Of a stretch of 64,000 nucleotides of DNA, positions 1 through 12,130 are shown in pieces. Source of the stretch: Zeugodacus cucurbitae (taxonomy: Eukaryota > Arthropoda > Insecta > Diptera > Tephritidae). The translations under genes and the position numbers were made by a program. Every line of letters starts with the position of its first letter. Positions within the stretch are counted from its first letter, which is position 1. The stretch is from positions 8,539,501 through 8,603,500 of the forward strand of contig NC_071667.1 of the NCBI RefSeq assembly GCF_028554725.1, read 5' to 3'. Under the pieces are notes generated by a model, which did not search any database, was not told where the DNA came from, and worked only from the letters and a program-made list of their open reading frames with translations.

Positions 1-606
1 AAAAACAATATTTATTATTAAAAAATATTGAAATTTTTTCAAAGCTGTAAGTATTTTTCTGGAGCGCCTGGAGTCTGCACTTGTAAATCGGTGCCGGTGA
101 TGGAGGTCGTGCGATGCATCTGAAACAGTCGAACCAAATATTTTTTTTTTAATTTTTATAAGTTTCTTTTCTTTATGAACTATGAAACTATAACTTTATG
201 AAAATTCACTTTTTTAAGAAAAAAACTTTAAGTTGCAAAACAAGTAGTTTAAATAATACTTTTGTCCAACTTTTTTAGTTCAAATAGAAGATAATTTAAT
301 ACTGAACTACATCACTTTGGTTTTTTTTTCGATCGGACATATATTCTTTTTGCATCACCGGCACCGTTTTCTAACACTTGTGAAAATGAAAACTCGAGAA
401 AACGCGCTTTAAGAGGGGGGGGGGGTAAGGTTTGACAACTTTTTTTTCATTTTTTTTTTATTTTTTTTTCTGAACCATCGAGATCTCAAGAATATTGTGT
501 TAAAGTTTTAGGTCATTCGGAGAAAAACTAACGAAGTTACAGCAGGTTGAATAACGGTACCTCTGCGCTGAGTGTACAAAACTTTGAATCGATTTTCCCA
601 AATATG
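1..606. repeat. Unclassified interspersed repeat, copy 1 (with inverted arms)
   Basis: The block 409-606 (a G run, then TAAGGTTTGA, poly-T, CTGAACCATC, GGTCATTCGGAG, ACGAAGTTACAGCAGG) recurs at 36650-36835 with only small changes. To its left are two exact 14-base inverted arms, CGGTGCCGGTGATG (89-102) and its complement (353-366), enclosing about 250 AT-rich bases. The left boundary is outside the window. The superfamily is unknown, and no coding potential is seen. Confidence 0.7.
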
Positions 607-2382
607 TCATTTTGCTTATGCCTTCATGAAGGGCGCGTGTTCCAAAGAGTACCGCATTTGAATCAAGATCGTAATACACAAACTGACTTCAAATCTCTTA
701 GATCATCAGACCTTTCATCTTCATCCACATCGTCTATGGAAAATTCTAAAAGTCACCGATACATCAAACTGTCCGCGTACTTAATCTCAAAGTCAACAGT
801 ATACCCCCACAGTCGGTCATATAGTCCGCAAACGACGAGTCAAGAATTGGCAAGAGTTTGCAGGCGAAAATAATCGAAATTTTACACTGCGCCGCTGCAC
901 GCAAATGAAGAGCAAATCAAAGAGGGAGCTAAAACAACACATGCAAAACAGCACAAAGCCAAGGAGATAAATGTGCGTCTGTTGGTCTTTGGCGCCAACA
1001 CCAGTCAGTTTAATATACTTTTGTATTATTGTTTATTGCTTTTGGCTGCGTTGCCATAATTCACTTTATCTACTCATTTTTAATTTATGCAAATTTCACG
1101 TCTGGTCTTTGCTTGATTGCTGTGATTTGCGGGTGTGACGACAACCAGCACAAGAACAACATATCGCTTGCAATTTGTTTGTGAAGGTTTTGGGGAACTT
1201 GTGGCCAAAGTGAATGGGGGTAATGAAATGCGACTATTTTGGAGTTCCACGATGGCCGTGAAATTTTGGATCCCCAAGTACATACATATATGAGATGTGT
1301 GTTGAGAAGGAGCGCGTGCTGTGGACATGGTGGTTTCGTCGATGGAAATGTTAGTCAGATCCGGTAATCTACGTTACCGAAACCATCATCTAGTGTTGGA
1401 TCAAGACACGAAGGTGATTAATTGGTTTAGAGAAGACACGTTAGAACACTTTTTAAAATAGTAAAACGGAGTTCAGAGTTCTGAAAGCTCTGATCCAACT
1501 TCAAATCCTTTGTTCCGATAGATAAGGTATCATTTTTACCGAATATAAGTTCTTTTCTTATATGCTATCATTTTGTTTCATCGACTTTAATGGCAATCGC
1601 ACGCTGTGTCAAGACTGACGTAGCCAAGCCCAAAAATTAACGGAGCTCTAAGTGTCTAACTGTCAGATTTAATGCAATGGATTTCAATTGTAACCCAGTT
1701 TAATATTTTATTATTGTTGTACGTTTCGTTTTTGTCTTCCATACTGCCCCACTCGATGCATATTTGAGCGCCGTTCGCATTTGCTTTTGTTGTAACAAAT
1801 TTGTTAATTTCGTTTGTTGCTGATTGCTTTCTGCTGTTGTTTGGTGAGCATACGATTTGTTGTAGTTGTTGTCGCCGTCGTTGCTGTCCAAACACCTCAT
1901 CTGTGTGTGACACTTTTCTGTCAAAGCGCAATACTCGTATAAACGGCGATTTTTCGGTGCCACTGCACTTTTAGACTTGCGTCTTTTGACATTTTGTTGT
2001 TATTGTTTTTTCTTGTATATGTAGTTTTAGTTTATCTTTTTATTTTGTTGTTTTTCGCGTGTCATTTGGTGGTGTCCTAGTTTTCGCACAAGAACGAAGC
2101 AATGATTGGATTAAAATTTATGATTTTATCTCTCTCGTGTGCGCGGCCACTCTATAGCTCTTCTTCTCACTCAGCGTTTATTGACTAGGCTTACATACTA
2201 GTTTATATTATCTCTTCAATTTAATTCTTTTTTAAGTCGAATGTTCGACTAATCGAGTTGAAAAAGTTGGAGAAATTAAATCACAATATTCCTTTAAGAG
2301 CATTTCGTAAATCTGATCTTTAAACACTTTGAAAAACTCCTGATCTTAGAAAATCAGATCATGTTCCAAGAGTAGTTATATA
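607..2382. other. Intergenic, no gene seen
   Basis: Mixed AT-rich DNA with only chance frames (for example 1080-1328 and 1656-1931, minus). The frame at 547-873 straddles the repeat edge and is not a gene. Confidence 0.5.
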
Positions 2383-3277
2383 GGATGATCCAACCTCGAC
2401 TCTTTTTCAATAGCCTTTTTTGACAGATAAGGCGAGAATCAAGCTGTGAAGCTTCATGTTATTTTTGTTCAGTATTGTTTGACACTTTATCGTGGAAAGA
2501 CTTACGCCTGAACAACGTTCAACTTTATTACCAAAATTCATGTTTTGTAAATAAAGGGTTTCGCGCGCTTCGCTCAACTTATGGTCAACACCGGGCGAAC
2601 TATTCGCAACACCTTCACCCATTTTGAGACACAATATTCATTATTGAATATTATTCGACCGAATAGACCACATTCAGCACACAGTGAAGAAAATATTACA
2701 GTCGTAGCTGAGAGTGTACACGAAGATCGTGTAGAGTCGATTCGGCGCCGTTCGCAGCAACTCGGACAGGTATAGCGCCATGATAACCGACTATTTGATG
2801 CCTGAAATTGAAGCTCGTGATCTCGGCGACATTTGGTTTCAACTAGACGGCGCCGCTTCCCTGACAACACCTCAATCAATGGTAAATCCATTGAGAGAAC
2901 ACTTCGGTGAGCAGATAATTTCATGTTTTGGGCCGGTCGATTGACCATCAAGATAGTGTGATATCACACCGTTAGTTTTTCCTGTGGGGATATGTAAAGT
3001 CTAAAGTCTATGCGGATAACCTCACTTCAATTCAGGCCTGGGAGCAAAACATCACCTTTGTCATGAGTCAATTACCAATCGAAATGCTCTAAAATTGGAC
3101 TCAACGGATGGACCATCTGAGATGAAGCCGCCGCGGCCAACATTTGAAAGTGATACTCTTTAAAAAATAAATTAAAATAATGTTCTTTCGAATGATAATA
3201 AACATTCCCGATTAAATATGAATTTTCTGTGTTTTTTTTTCTTTAAAAATGTAGGGAACCTCGAAATGGATCCCCCT
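2383..3277 (+). mobile_element. Internally deleted DD41D mariner relic
   Basis: Flanked by TA at both ends. The ends are imperfect inverted repeats sharing GATCCA and CGAGG/CCTCGA. Plus-strand translation gives broken transposase pieces: an N-terminal helix-turn-helix part (ENITVVAESVHEDRVESIRR near 2692-2751) joined near 2769 directly to the late catalytic part (YSAMITDYF, then FQLDGAAS), so roughly the middle third is missing. The third catalytic position after CDITPL is Val, and there are several stops and frameshifts. The element is 895 bp; full-length relatives are about 1.3 kb. It is dead and not mobile by itself. Confidence 0.85.
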
Positions 3278-6200
3278 TAATAATTTCATTCGAACATTTT
3301 ATAACTCTTTTCTTCAATCACTTTGAAAAGCTACTGATCTGATGTTCTATAAATACTTGCTTCTTAATTACACACACAGTATGCGCTATTGGTCTTTTGG
3401 TTTAACCACCTATTCGCTTTAGTTTATTAAAACGTTTGGAAAAAATTAAATTCGTTGAAGTTCTATAGCGACACTTCGAACTCATATAGGATCTTGAAGC
3501 AGCATCCTCTCTATCTATCGAGAGCTAATAGTGTTTTACTAATTTCTTCCGTGTTTTCTTAAAGTACAACATAATCTTGAAATATTGTCATTATAGAGTG
3601 ATTATTTCAAGGCAGTGAATTTTGGCTTTATCAACGACATCAACTAACGGTAGATCCAGAAAACGAGCTGTTTCGTATATTTTGAACTAATTAATGAATT
3701 ATCTGTTAAATTGAAATGTTGAAAATTTAATAGAATTCGGTAAGAAGTATAATTTCGAAGGTTATAAAATGTATATATGTAGGTGTCTCCGTTTAAGATA
3801 AAAACAAGAGGCGATGAGTAAAAATCATAAAAGCTGATAAATTTTAGGCAATCATTACAATAAATGTTTGTACTCAAGTATGTAATTAAATGCTGTGTGC
3901 GTGTGTGCTTTCTACAAAGGGTCGATAATATTCTCCAGCATTTGTTCATGCGTTCAAGGACAACCGAATTGTATTATCATGAAAATGACACACACAACAG
4001 AGATTGGTTTGCTTAACGAATTTTTCGAAAAATTTTTTTGTTGTTTTTGTCTTTGTCTTTCTGTGCTGGTTAGAATAGATAAATACATATGTTTGTAAGC
4101 TTTTATGGCGTAATAAAACGCGCCTTCAATATTTGCTACAAAATTTGTTATCGCCAAATATCATGATGTTGTATGTGTCGTTGTTGCTGCATTTTATCAT
4201 TCAAGGACAAAGTTCAACAAGTACAGAGACAAAATTACCCACTAATCTTTTTTTGCTTTGGTTTCTTTTTTTTGTTTTTGCTTTCTGCACACAAATGTAT
4301 GTATTAATGTATACGTTTGAGTTCGTGTGCGCTTTTATATATTTATCTCTAATATTGCCGGTAAATTGCCGTTGTTGCTAAGCCACGTGGCAAGTGAAAC
4401 GCACCAGTAACATGGGGCTCAATCGATTTAATGGCGTTAAAAAGTAGATAGTGAGGCGTTCGCCAACACACGAACACAGGACCAACAGAGCAGCAAAAGC
4501 AGAGAAAGTGGCCAGGCGAGGAGGAGAGCTACGAACCGGCAGATAGACCCGAAAGCTAGCGAGACAAGCGGGGTGATGCAAACAAGTCAGCAAGCCGGGT
4601 GCTGTTGTAATAATGGAACCTAACAACGACAACAGCAAATGAAAAAAAAACATCTCAAGGACAACGAAAATAAATCTACGAATACATTCATACATATAAA
4701 TACATTCCTGTGTACATATGTATGTATGTATTTTTAGGACCGTGCCACTCATATTACGCTGCCAAGCGCTGACACCATCATCACGTCCTGCCAAGCCAAG
4801 CCGGCTAGTGGCCAATGAAAGCGCCTGAAATCGTGCGCATGTAGGCATCCATTGCAACAACAGCAAAAACAACAAAAACTTACAAACTGACAGACAGACA
4901 GACAAAGCAACAAACAGCACAACGCTGCTGATGCTATAAAGCATGAGCCTGAAACGATGGTATGGCATGGTTGCCAACTTGCCGACAATGGCATTTTCAA
5001 GGATACCCATTTATAACACGAACGCATAGGCATCCAAAGCGGCATATAAACGTGCCTACATACAAATATTTATATTAAAACTATTCTATCCCTGCCTCTA
5101 TATATAAATATATATATTTATATGTAAGTAAATATATGGCAATAAAACCAACAGGCATCAACAAAGGTTAAAGGTACATTGCTGGCTCTTGGCTGTTGGC
5201 TGTGGATTGAGTGACTGAATACAAGGTTCTTTGCTGCGTTGGTCAATGAACGCTAAGGGACAGAGGCGTTTAGGTGGACTACATAGACTACAGATTTCAG
5301 CATATACGAGTATATACGAAGCGCAATGGAGTGCGAGCAGCTGGGCGAAAATTGAAATGAGTGTGGAGATAGATGACAAAGCAATAGGCTGGCAGTAGCA
5401 ACTAAACTTGGTGGCATGATACAGCACCAGTAGTCGTTGTAATAGAATGGAGCCGTAAATAGATGGAGAGTCGTACTGCGGCTTTATCCTGATCTCAACA
5501 GCAACGAAGATGTTTAATCGGGGCTAAACCTGTTGAAATTAAGACAGTTTAAAAGTCAGTCGGTCTCCCAAGAGACAAAAATCATAAAAGAGTACTTAGG
5601 AACACAGTCCAGCCCATTGATTAGTAAAGTAGAAGGAAAAGTATCGAATTAAATCCTTATTAATTAACGAACTGAACAATCTAACTTAGTCCCCTTAGAT
5701 CAGATACAATAATTACAACGATAAAGAACGTATAAAGTGGTGGATAGCACTCTTCGACTTTTAAAATTTTATTGAGCAGAACAGAATTTTAGATCCCATG
5801 AATGATCGCTATAATTTTTATAAGTAAATAATTGGAGGCTCAGACATTGTAACTCAGTTTACCTAACGGTTATGGTTTAGAATTATACAAACTACGTAGT
5901 TCTAGTCTTCAAGTTCACGTCCCTCTAATATATTTAAGTGTACCTTTTAGGTTATCTACAGAGAAAGCACGAAATATCGAAGATCAGAGAGAGAGAGAGA
6001 GAACGAAGCATATATGTGATCAGAAATCCAATAGAATAACTTAAAGTTTTCAGTTAAGGTAGTTTAAAATTATTAAAATAAAAAATAAAAAAACCAAAAA
6101 ATGGATGGAACAGCAAAAAATGAGTACTCAAGTACAGTGATTATTGAATAAGAGAATAGAGAAGATCAACAAAATTCAAGTTGTTAAATATAAAAACTAA

Positions 6201-8083
6201 ACAGATCCCACTAGAAACAAAGAAAAAAACGGAAAAATGATTTGCAAAGCATAAAAATGTACTTGACGTGTGTGTGTGCGAAACGGAAAAAATATTTAAG
6301 TTGAATGAATTACCAAGTGAGGGACGGACAATGAACGTGCGAACCCAACGAATGGAGTGGCTTGAACATTGAACGTCCAAATAGCGAAGTACGAATGCGA
6401 ACGCGAACGCGAATGCGAATGCGAATACTTTACGACTACCTTGTGCGAAATGAGTTGAGTTAAACGATGCGAGCACACAAAACTGCTACTGCCGATGAGA
6501 TACAACCGCAATGGTAGGTACACACACACAACGAATGACACCGGCTTTAATGATTTTGAAATGAAATGACGGACGACGAGCTGATGGTCGCACCGATGGT
6601 CAACTGGAGTAGCGAAGCAAAGGACAAAAGCGTTCGAAGCGGCGGTCGGCAGCATAATAAAGTGAATTATTGAAGGCGATCATGGAAATTAATGTTATCA
6701 ATGAAATTCGCAGCGAAGAGCGAAGGAGAGCCGTAAGTAAGATACTCGTATAATACTACTGTACAGTTATCAATTTTGTAGGCAAACGGCGCAATTGTGT
6801 AGGTATGTATATTAATATAATTACAATGAACTATATAAACTGGAGAGCTATAAACTTTATGAGGGTTAAGATCGCATCTGAAGGATGAAGAAGAAAGCAA
6901 AATAATAATAAAATCGAACAAGACAGTGCTGTGTTAATGTATAATATAGCATATGCGCTGGGAATAATACAACTATTTAAAGTGTTGAGAAGAACAAGAA
7001 CCCGAAGAAATCGATTACACGAAGTTTCAGCACTTCGGGATTTTACATGTATCGAATTTTACAAGAGATTGGTTCGTAATATTTAGAAAAATACGACTTT
7101 AGGAACGAAGTATTATTTTAATGAACCGTTATTTAAACAAAAATGCATAGACAACAAATAATCATACAACAAATTTCATATATTCATAATTACAAAAAAA
7201 AAATATGTACATATTTAAATAAAGAATTCAAATACCAAATTGTATGACCCCATGTGCTCCACATAAATATTTCATAGTCAGACTATAAAAAAAATATAAT
7301 TACGCACACAAGTGGTGTGAATTGTTTTCATCTGCGTGGGTCTAATAAAAACTCAAACAAGTACACTATAAATATACATTTGTACAAACATAAAACACTT
7401 TATTTTTGCATGGAACACGCCAACAAACTTGTTCCAATTTCTTTTTCGAACGCAAACACAGCACATTGACATTGACACTAATTTCCACCTAAATTACAAC
7501 TCATTAAACGCATTCATTCGTCTGTGCTGTACTCATACATTTATTCGCTGATACATTGCGGCATTCAGACATTCAATCAATTTTTTTGTATATTATTCTT
7601 TTACTTATTAATATTATTACTTTGGTTTTCATTTTGTTGTTGGACGTTTACTTGCTGTGCACAGCAGTGTTGACCGACATATGTACATACATATGTACGC
7701 AATTATTCAACGCTTTGATCATAAAATAACACAAGCGCTGTGACCAAACAATTATTTCGAAGATGTGCTGTACTTTTATAAGTCATTTAATATACATTTT
7801 ATGATTTTATGAACCCCGTTTTTTCGGGATCCCGAAACGATATTTTCAGGATTGCATTTTTATCCATTTTTTTAGGGATTCATTTATATGTAGATGTGAA
7901 ACATAACCTAGTAGTGTTCCAATACGTATTTAAAAAAAAATTAAATTTATCTCTGGATCACAAAACACACTTTAAAGATGTGCTGTGGATTTTATGAATT
8001 CCTAAATTACGCGTTCCCGAAGAGACGAGATTTTTTCAAGATTGCATTATTATTAATTTTATTAGTTTTTTTCTTAAATTAAT
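3278..8083. other. Intergenic, no gene seen; short tandem repeats
   Basis: Contains an AG run (5986-6002), a hexamer array of GCGAAY (about 6392-6426, six units), and TATG/TACA microsatellites near 4715 and 7680. The 210-codon minus frame at 4378-5010 is rich in Leu/Cys/Phe, lies over CAA/CAG-type repeats and shows no domain, so it is not annotated. No splice-supported exon is visible. Confidence 0.5.
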
Positions 8084-9296
8084 TATACTCTCGCAACAAA
8101 AGTTGCTAAAGAGAGTATTATAGTTTTGTTCACATAACGGTTGTTTGTAACACCTAAACACCTAAAACTAAACGAGTTAGATATAGGGTTGTATATACCA
8201 AAGTGATCAGGGTGAAGAGTGGAGTTCAAGTCCGAATGTCTGTCTGTCCGTCCGTCCGTCCGTCCGTCTGTGCAAGCTGTAACTTGAGTAAAAATTAAGA
8301 TATCTTGATGAAACTTGGCACACTTATTTCTTGGCACCATAGGAAGGTTGCTTTCGAAAATGAGAAAAATCAGACCACTGCCACGCCCACAAAATGGCGA
8401 AAACCGGCGAAAAACTAAGCCATAAATAAAGCTATGGAAATAAAATTTGGTATGAAGGATCGCACTTGGAAAGGGCATATTTGGATATAATTTTTTTGGG
8501 GAAGTGGGCGTGTCCCCGCCCCCTACTAAGTTTTTTGTACATATCTCGCAAACCAATAGAGCTATATAAACCAAACTTTCTGCAGTCGTTTTTTTTTAGC
8601 CACTTCCTAATACATTCCAAAAATGAAAGAAATCGGATCATAACCACGCCCACCTCCCATACAAAAGTTAGGTTGAAAATTACTAAAAGTGGGTTACCTC
8701 ACTAACCAAAAACGTCAGAAACACTAAATTTCACATAAGAAATGGCAGATGGAAGCTACACTTAGGTTTTTTTACAAAATGGAAAATGGGCGTGGCGTCG
8801 CCCACTTATGGGTCAAAAACCATATCTCAGGAACTACTTGATCGATTTCAATGAAACTTGGTTTGTAGTTTCTTTACATCCCAATGATATGTTGTGAAAA
8901 AAGGCCAAATCGCTTCACAACCACGCCTATATCCTATATACCAGAACTTTGAAGACGATCTGAATCGTTTACATAACAATACAATATATAAAGTAAGTAC
9001 TAGTGAAGATATCGTTGCAGCACTTTGCACAAATACTATGTTAATAGTGTGGCAGCCCCATTCTAAAAATCGCTGAAATCGGACCATAGGTTTTTAAGGC
9101 CCCATATATCGAACACGAGGACCTCGGTGCTTCTAATCTAATATTATGGTTTCCAACTTTCAATGTACTTTATACAATATATATGACGAATATGTGGGTC
9201 AAATTGTGTATTATATAATATAAATAAAGTTAAATAAATAAATTGCGAGAGTATAAAATGTTCGGTTACACCCGAACTTAGCCCTTCCTTACTTGT
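8084..9296 (+). mobile_element. HINE/DINE-1-like non-autonomous Helitron-type element, copy 1
   Basis: Starts with TTATACTCTCGCAA followed by GCAAC-loop-GTTGC and GAGAGTAT (a terminal hairpin). A GTCY microsatellite lies at about 8237-8270, conserved blocks follow, then the inverted sub-terminal TTGCGAGAGTATAA, then a second hairpin TTCGGTTACACCCGAA, ending at CTTACTTGT. Sub-terminal inverted repeats, a GTCY tract and a 3' hairpin are the structure described for DINE-1/HINE elements of flies. The family name is inference; the four-copy repeat is seen directly. Confidence 0.8.
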
Positions 9297-9429
9297 TTTA
9301 ATATAATTTCGTACATTCGTACACACTCCAAGCATGGAATTAACCAGCGACGGTAATGACGTCAGCTTGGTTCGCTAAATAGAGACTATCTCTTTTGGAG
9401 GTGCTTTTATAATATTCTCATATAATATG

Positions 9430-10140
9430 AAGGGCTTTTCAAAGGGGACACTACAAAGGTAGACCGATAGGGACGGCAAACGACGCTATATTTTTTACGG
9501 CTCTTTTGTCATTTCTCTTCAGTCAGGTTTGCCATTTCATCATGGAAAGATATATGATCCAACAACGAATCGAAATGATTAACGCTACGTCCACCTTACG
9601 ATGAGTCTCATTTTAGGCTGAATGGCTTCGTCAATAAGCAAAATATGCGTTACTGGTCAGGCAGCAATCCACATGTACTCCATAAGTCACCATTGCATCC
9701 CGAAAAAAAAGTTTGGTGCGATTTATGGTCCGGCGGCGTTATTGGACCATACTCCTTCCGTGATGATCAAGACCGACACGTTACTGTGAATGGGAATCGC
9801 TACCGCTTAATGATAACCGTATATTTTTGGACAGAATATGGATGATTTGGATTTGGACAATATGTGGGTCCAACAGGACGGCGCCGCAAGCCACAAAGCG
9901 AATGTTACAATCGATTTACTGAAAACCAAGTCTGGCAAACGTGTTAGCTCACGAAATGGCCCAGTCAATTGGCCGTCTAAGTTATGAGATTGGACGCCGT
10001 TAAACTATTTCCTGTGGGGCTACGTCAAGTCTATGGTCTATGCTAACAAAATATATGGAAAATATTTCATCAGTCATGATCTTCCGTGGGATCAGGCCCG
10101 AAACTAGGCCAAGCTTAATCTACCAGCAGAGATGGATCCG
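9430..10140 (+). mobile_element. DD41D (rosa-type) mariner relic, family A copy 1
   Basis: The left end AGGGCTTTTCAAAGGGG matches the ends of the copies at 21930 and 47564. Transposase fragments in one frame include VWCDLWSGGVIGPYSFRDDQ (from about 9715) and, after a frame change, MWVQQDGAAS (from about 9861). From that Asp to the third catalytic position (PLN) there are 41 residues, the spacing of the DD41D group, but the last Asp is Asn and a stop precedes it. The middle of the gene and the 3' inverted repeat are missing. Dead copy. Confidence 0.85.
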
Positions 10141-11639
10141 GATTTTTATATTAAGGTTTGTGAAATACTATTATTATACAAATTTTTCTTAACTTTTTAT
10201 AGCCCATGAAGCGATAAGAGTCACATTCATTTTGATAACAACTCACATTCGCTAAAAAAGTGGCTTAAACGTTTAATATTTCGATAAAATAAAGAAGGTA
10301 ATATATTATAACTTTGAACGATTTTGAGAAAAATCTATATTTGGCAACATGGGAAAAAACTGGGAGTTTTATTAAAAAAAAAAAAAAGATTTCAAAAATG
10401 TAATCATATGCAAAAGTTCTGTACTCAAATCATACACTCTTAAAATAAACTTCGCTTTCGAAGCTTCTTTGCTCATTAAAAACTAATTCCATTTCGACGG
10501 CCTTTACAAACTTCTAGCTTTTTTTTAACTCTATAGGTTTTTTGACTTATTTGTCAAACACTTGTGTTTAAAAGCCTTGAACTCGTGAACCTTCAAACAA
10601 ACGAAAAGTGTTTCGAGGTTCTAGGTGGAAATAGGCAGAATGAAACGAACGAAACGAAAAAAAGGTAATAAATAGAATGGCTTTTAGTATTATTTCGTGA
10701 ACGCACACACACACACATGGAAGTGTGCATAATGGAGGCAAAAACTTTAACGCGCCTACTCGCATAGACCTCGGAACGTGCGTTCATCTCAAGCCTGTTT
10801 CTATGCAAACAAACTAGCAATAACGACAACAACAACAGTGGGAGCACACAAAAAATAGCAACAATAGCAAAAACAAGCAGAGCTAGAAAATTTTAGATAA
10901 TAATGTCGCATCAACTCAACTGCCATTGGCCTGTGGATACAGACACACACACACATACATATGTATGTATGTAGATACAAAAGTGTTTGTACGTGTGTGT
11001 GCCTGAGTTAGCGCCGCGTCAACCATTTTCGATGTTTTAACGCTTGATTGTATTTCCGTTCACCTCCAAAAGCCACTCGGTGTATTGTTTGACAAATTTA
11101 GGCAGATTTTTTGTTGTACTTGCTGTTATTGTTGTTTTTGCAATTTTCATTTTTTTCAATTTGTCACGTTTTTTCTCATGTCCGGCTGTGTATGTATCGC
11201 CTTCATTATTTCTGTGCTTGGCTGCATGACTGTGTGTGTGTGTGTATGCAAAAATTTCATTTACTCGCCAAAAAAAAAAAACAAGAAAAGGCTCACAGAA
11301 AAATGCAGAGAATTGAAATTAAATCAAAAATTCGTTAGTTTAGTTCATGAGCGTGACCCAGTTGCGTGTGGCGCTAAACAACAAAAGCAACAACAATATG
11401 CAATGACTACAATTGCTAAAACTGCTGCAACAACAACATGAGTGACAACAAGCTATACAAAAATGCCTAATGTCAAAGTTTTTACGCGGCGGCTCAACGG
11501 CGAGACAACAACAATGCAGTGGGTGCTGAGAGGTGAGCGGCAGTCGCACGCCTCTTTAAGCATATTAATTCAATGTAGTTATAGAGGCTCTTGTTAAGAA
11601 TGTACAGAGCGTGATATATTTCGAACGGTCTGCAAACAT
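10141..11639. other. Intergenic, no gene seen
   Basis: A/T-rich with poly-A (about 10373-10387), AC runs near 10702 and 10940, and a GT run near 11231. CAA-rich patches produce chance frames such as 11085-11441 (+). No recognisable product. Confidence 0.5.
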
Positions 11640-12130
11640 TTATAACGAAAATTATGGCATCGAAAATCGCCGAAGGGTCTTACGAAGAGTTCTAGACCTA
11701 TAGCTTGATAGCTATCATTCATGTCTTATTATACGGCACAGAAACATGAACGATGACAACACGTGATGAAAAGATACTTGGTGCATTTGAAAGAACTGTT
11801 CTCCGAGAGATCTTTGGAGCCGTCCGCGTGGGGGACGAAGTTGGAACCATGAACTGCATAAAAATCTAACGAATGCGCTGGTTAGGCCCTGTCGTACTTA
11901 TGGAAGACAATGCGCCTGTGAAAACATAATCCTTCGATTCGAGACCCATGGATGGACAACGAAAGCTGGGGCGTCCACGCATCCAATGAAAGGACCAAGT
12001 GCATAGGGACCTGTCTACACTAGGGATGACAGCTGGCGTGATTTCGCAAAGGATAGAGGCGACTGGCAAAGTTGTGTGTCTCAGTCCAGACGGACCCATG
12101 GTTGTAGTGACAAAAAAGAAGAAGATATAC
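11640..12130 (+). mobile_element. Degenerate RTE-type LINE 3' end
   Basis: A plus-strand reading with stops and frameshifts gives LLYGTET..TMTTRDEKILG, then FERTVLREIFG, MRWLGPVV, LGRPRIQ.KDQVHRDL. These align by eye with the C-terminal part of the LINE at 33614-34623 (MYGAEAWTMTTSDETTLG, FERKVLRKIYG, LRWLGHVV, GRPPLRWKDQVQSDL). The copy is much more decayed than the other. Both edges are approximate. Confidence 0.75.

Noticed and set aside
547..873. 108-codon plus frame at the left edge
   Set aside because: It starts in an interspersed repeat and runs into unrelated DNA; no domain.
4378..5010. 210-codon minus-strand open frame, the longest in the desert
   Set aside because: Leu/Cys/Phe-rich, antisense to CAA/CAG-type repeats and AC runs; no domain, no splice context.
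8083..8574. 163-codon frame, and matching frames at 15634-15897 and 34851-35264
   Set aside because: They are the same non-coding HINE repeat read in one frame; the shared TDGRTDGRTDR stretch is just the GTCY/GGAC microsatellite.
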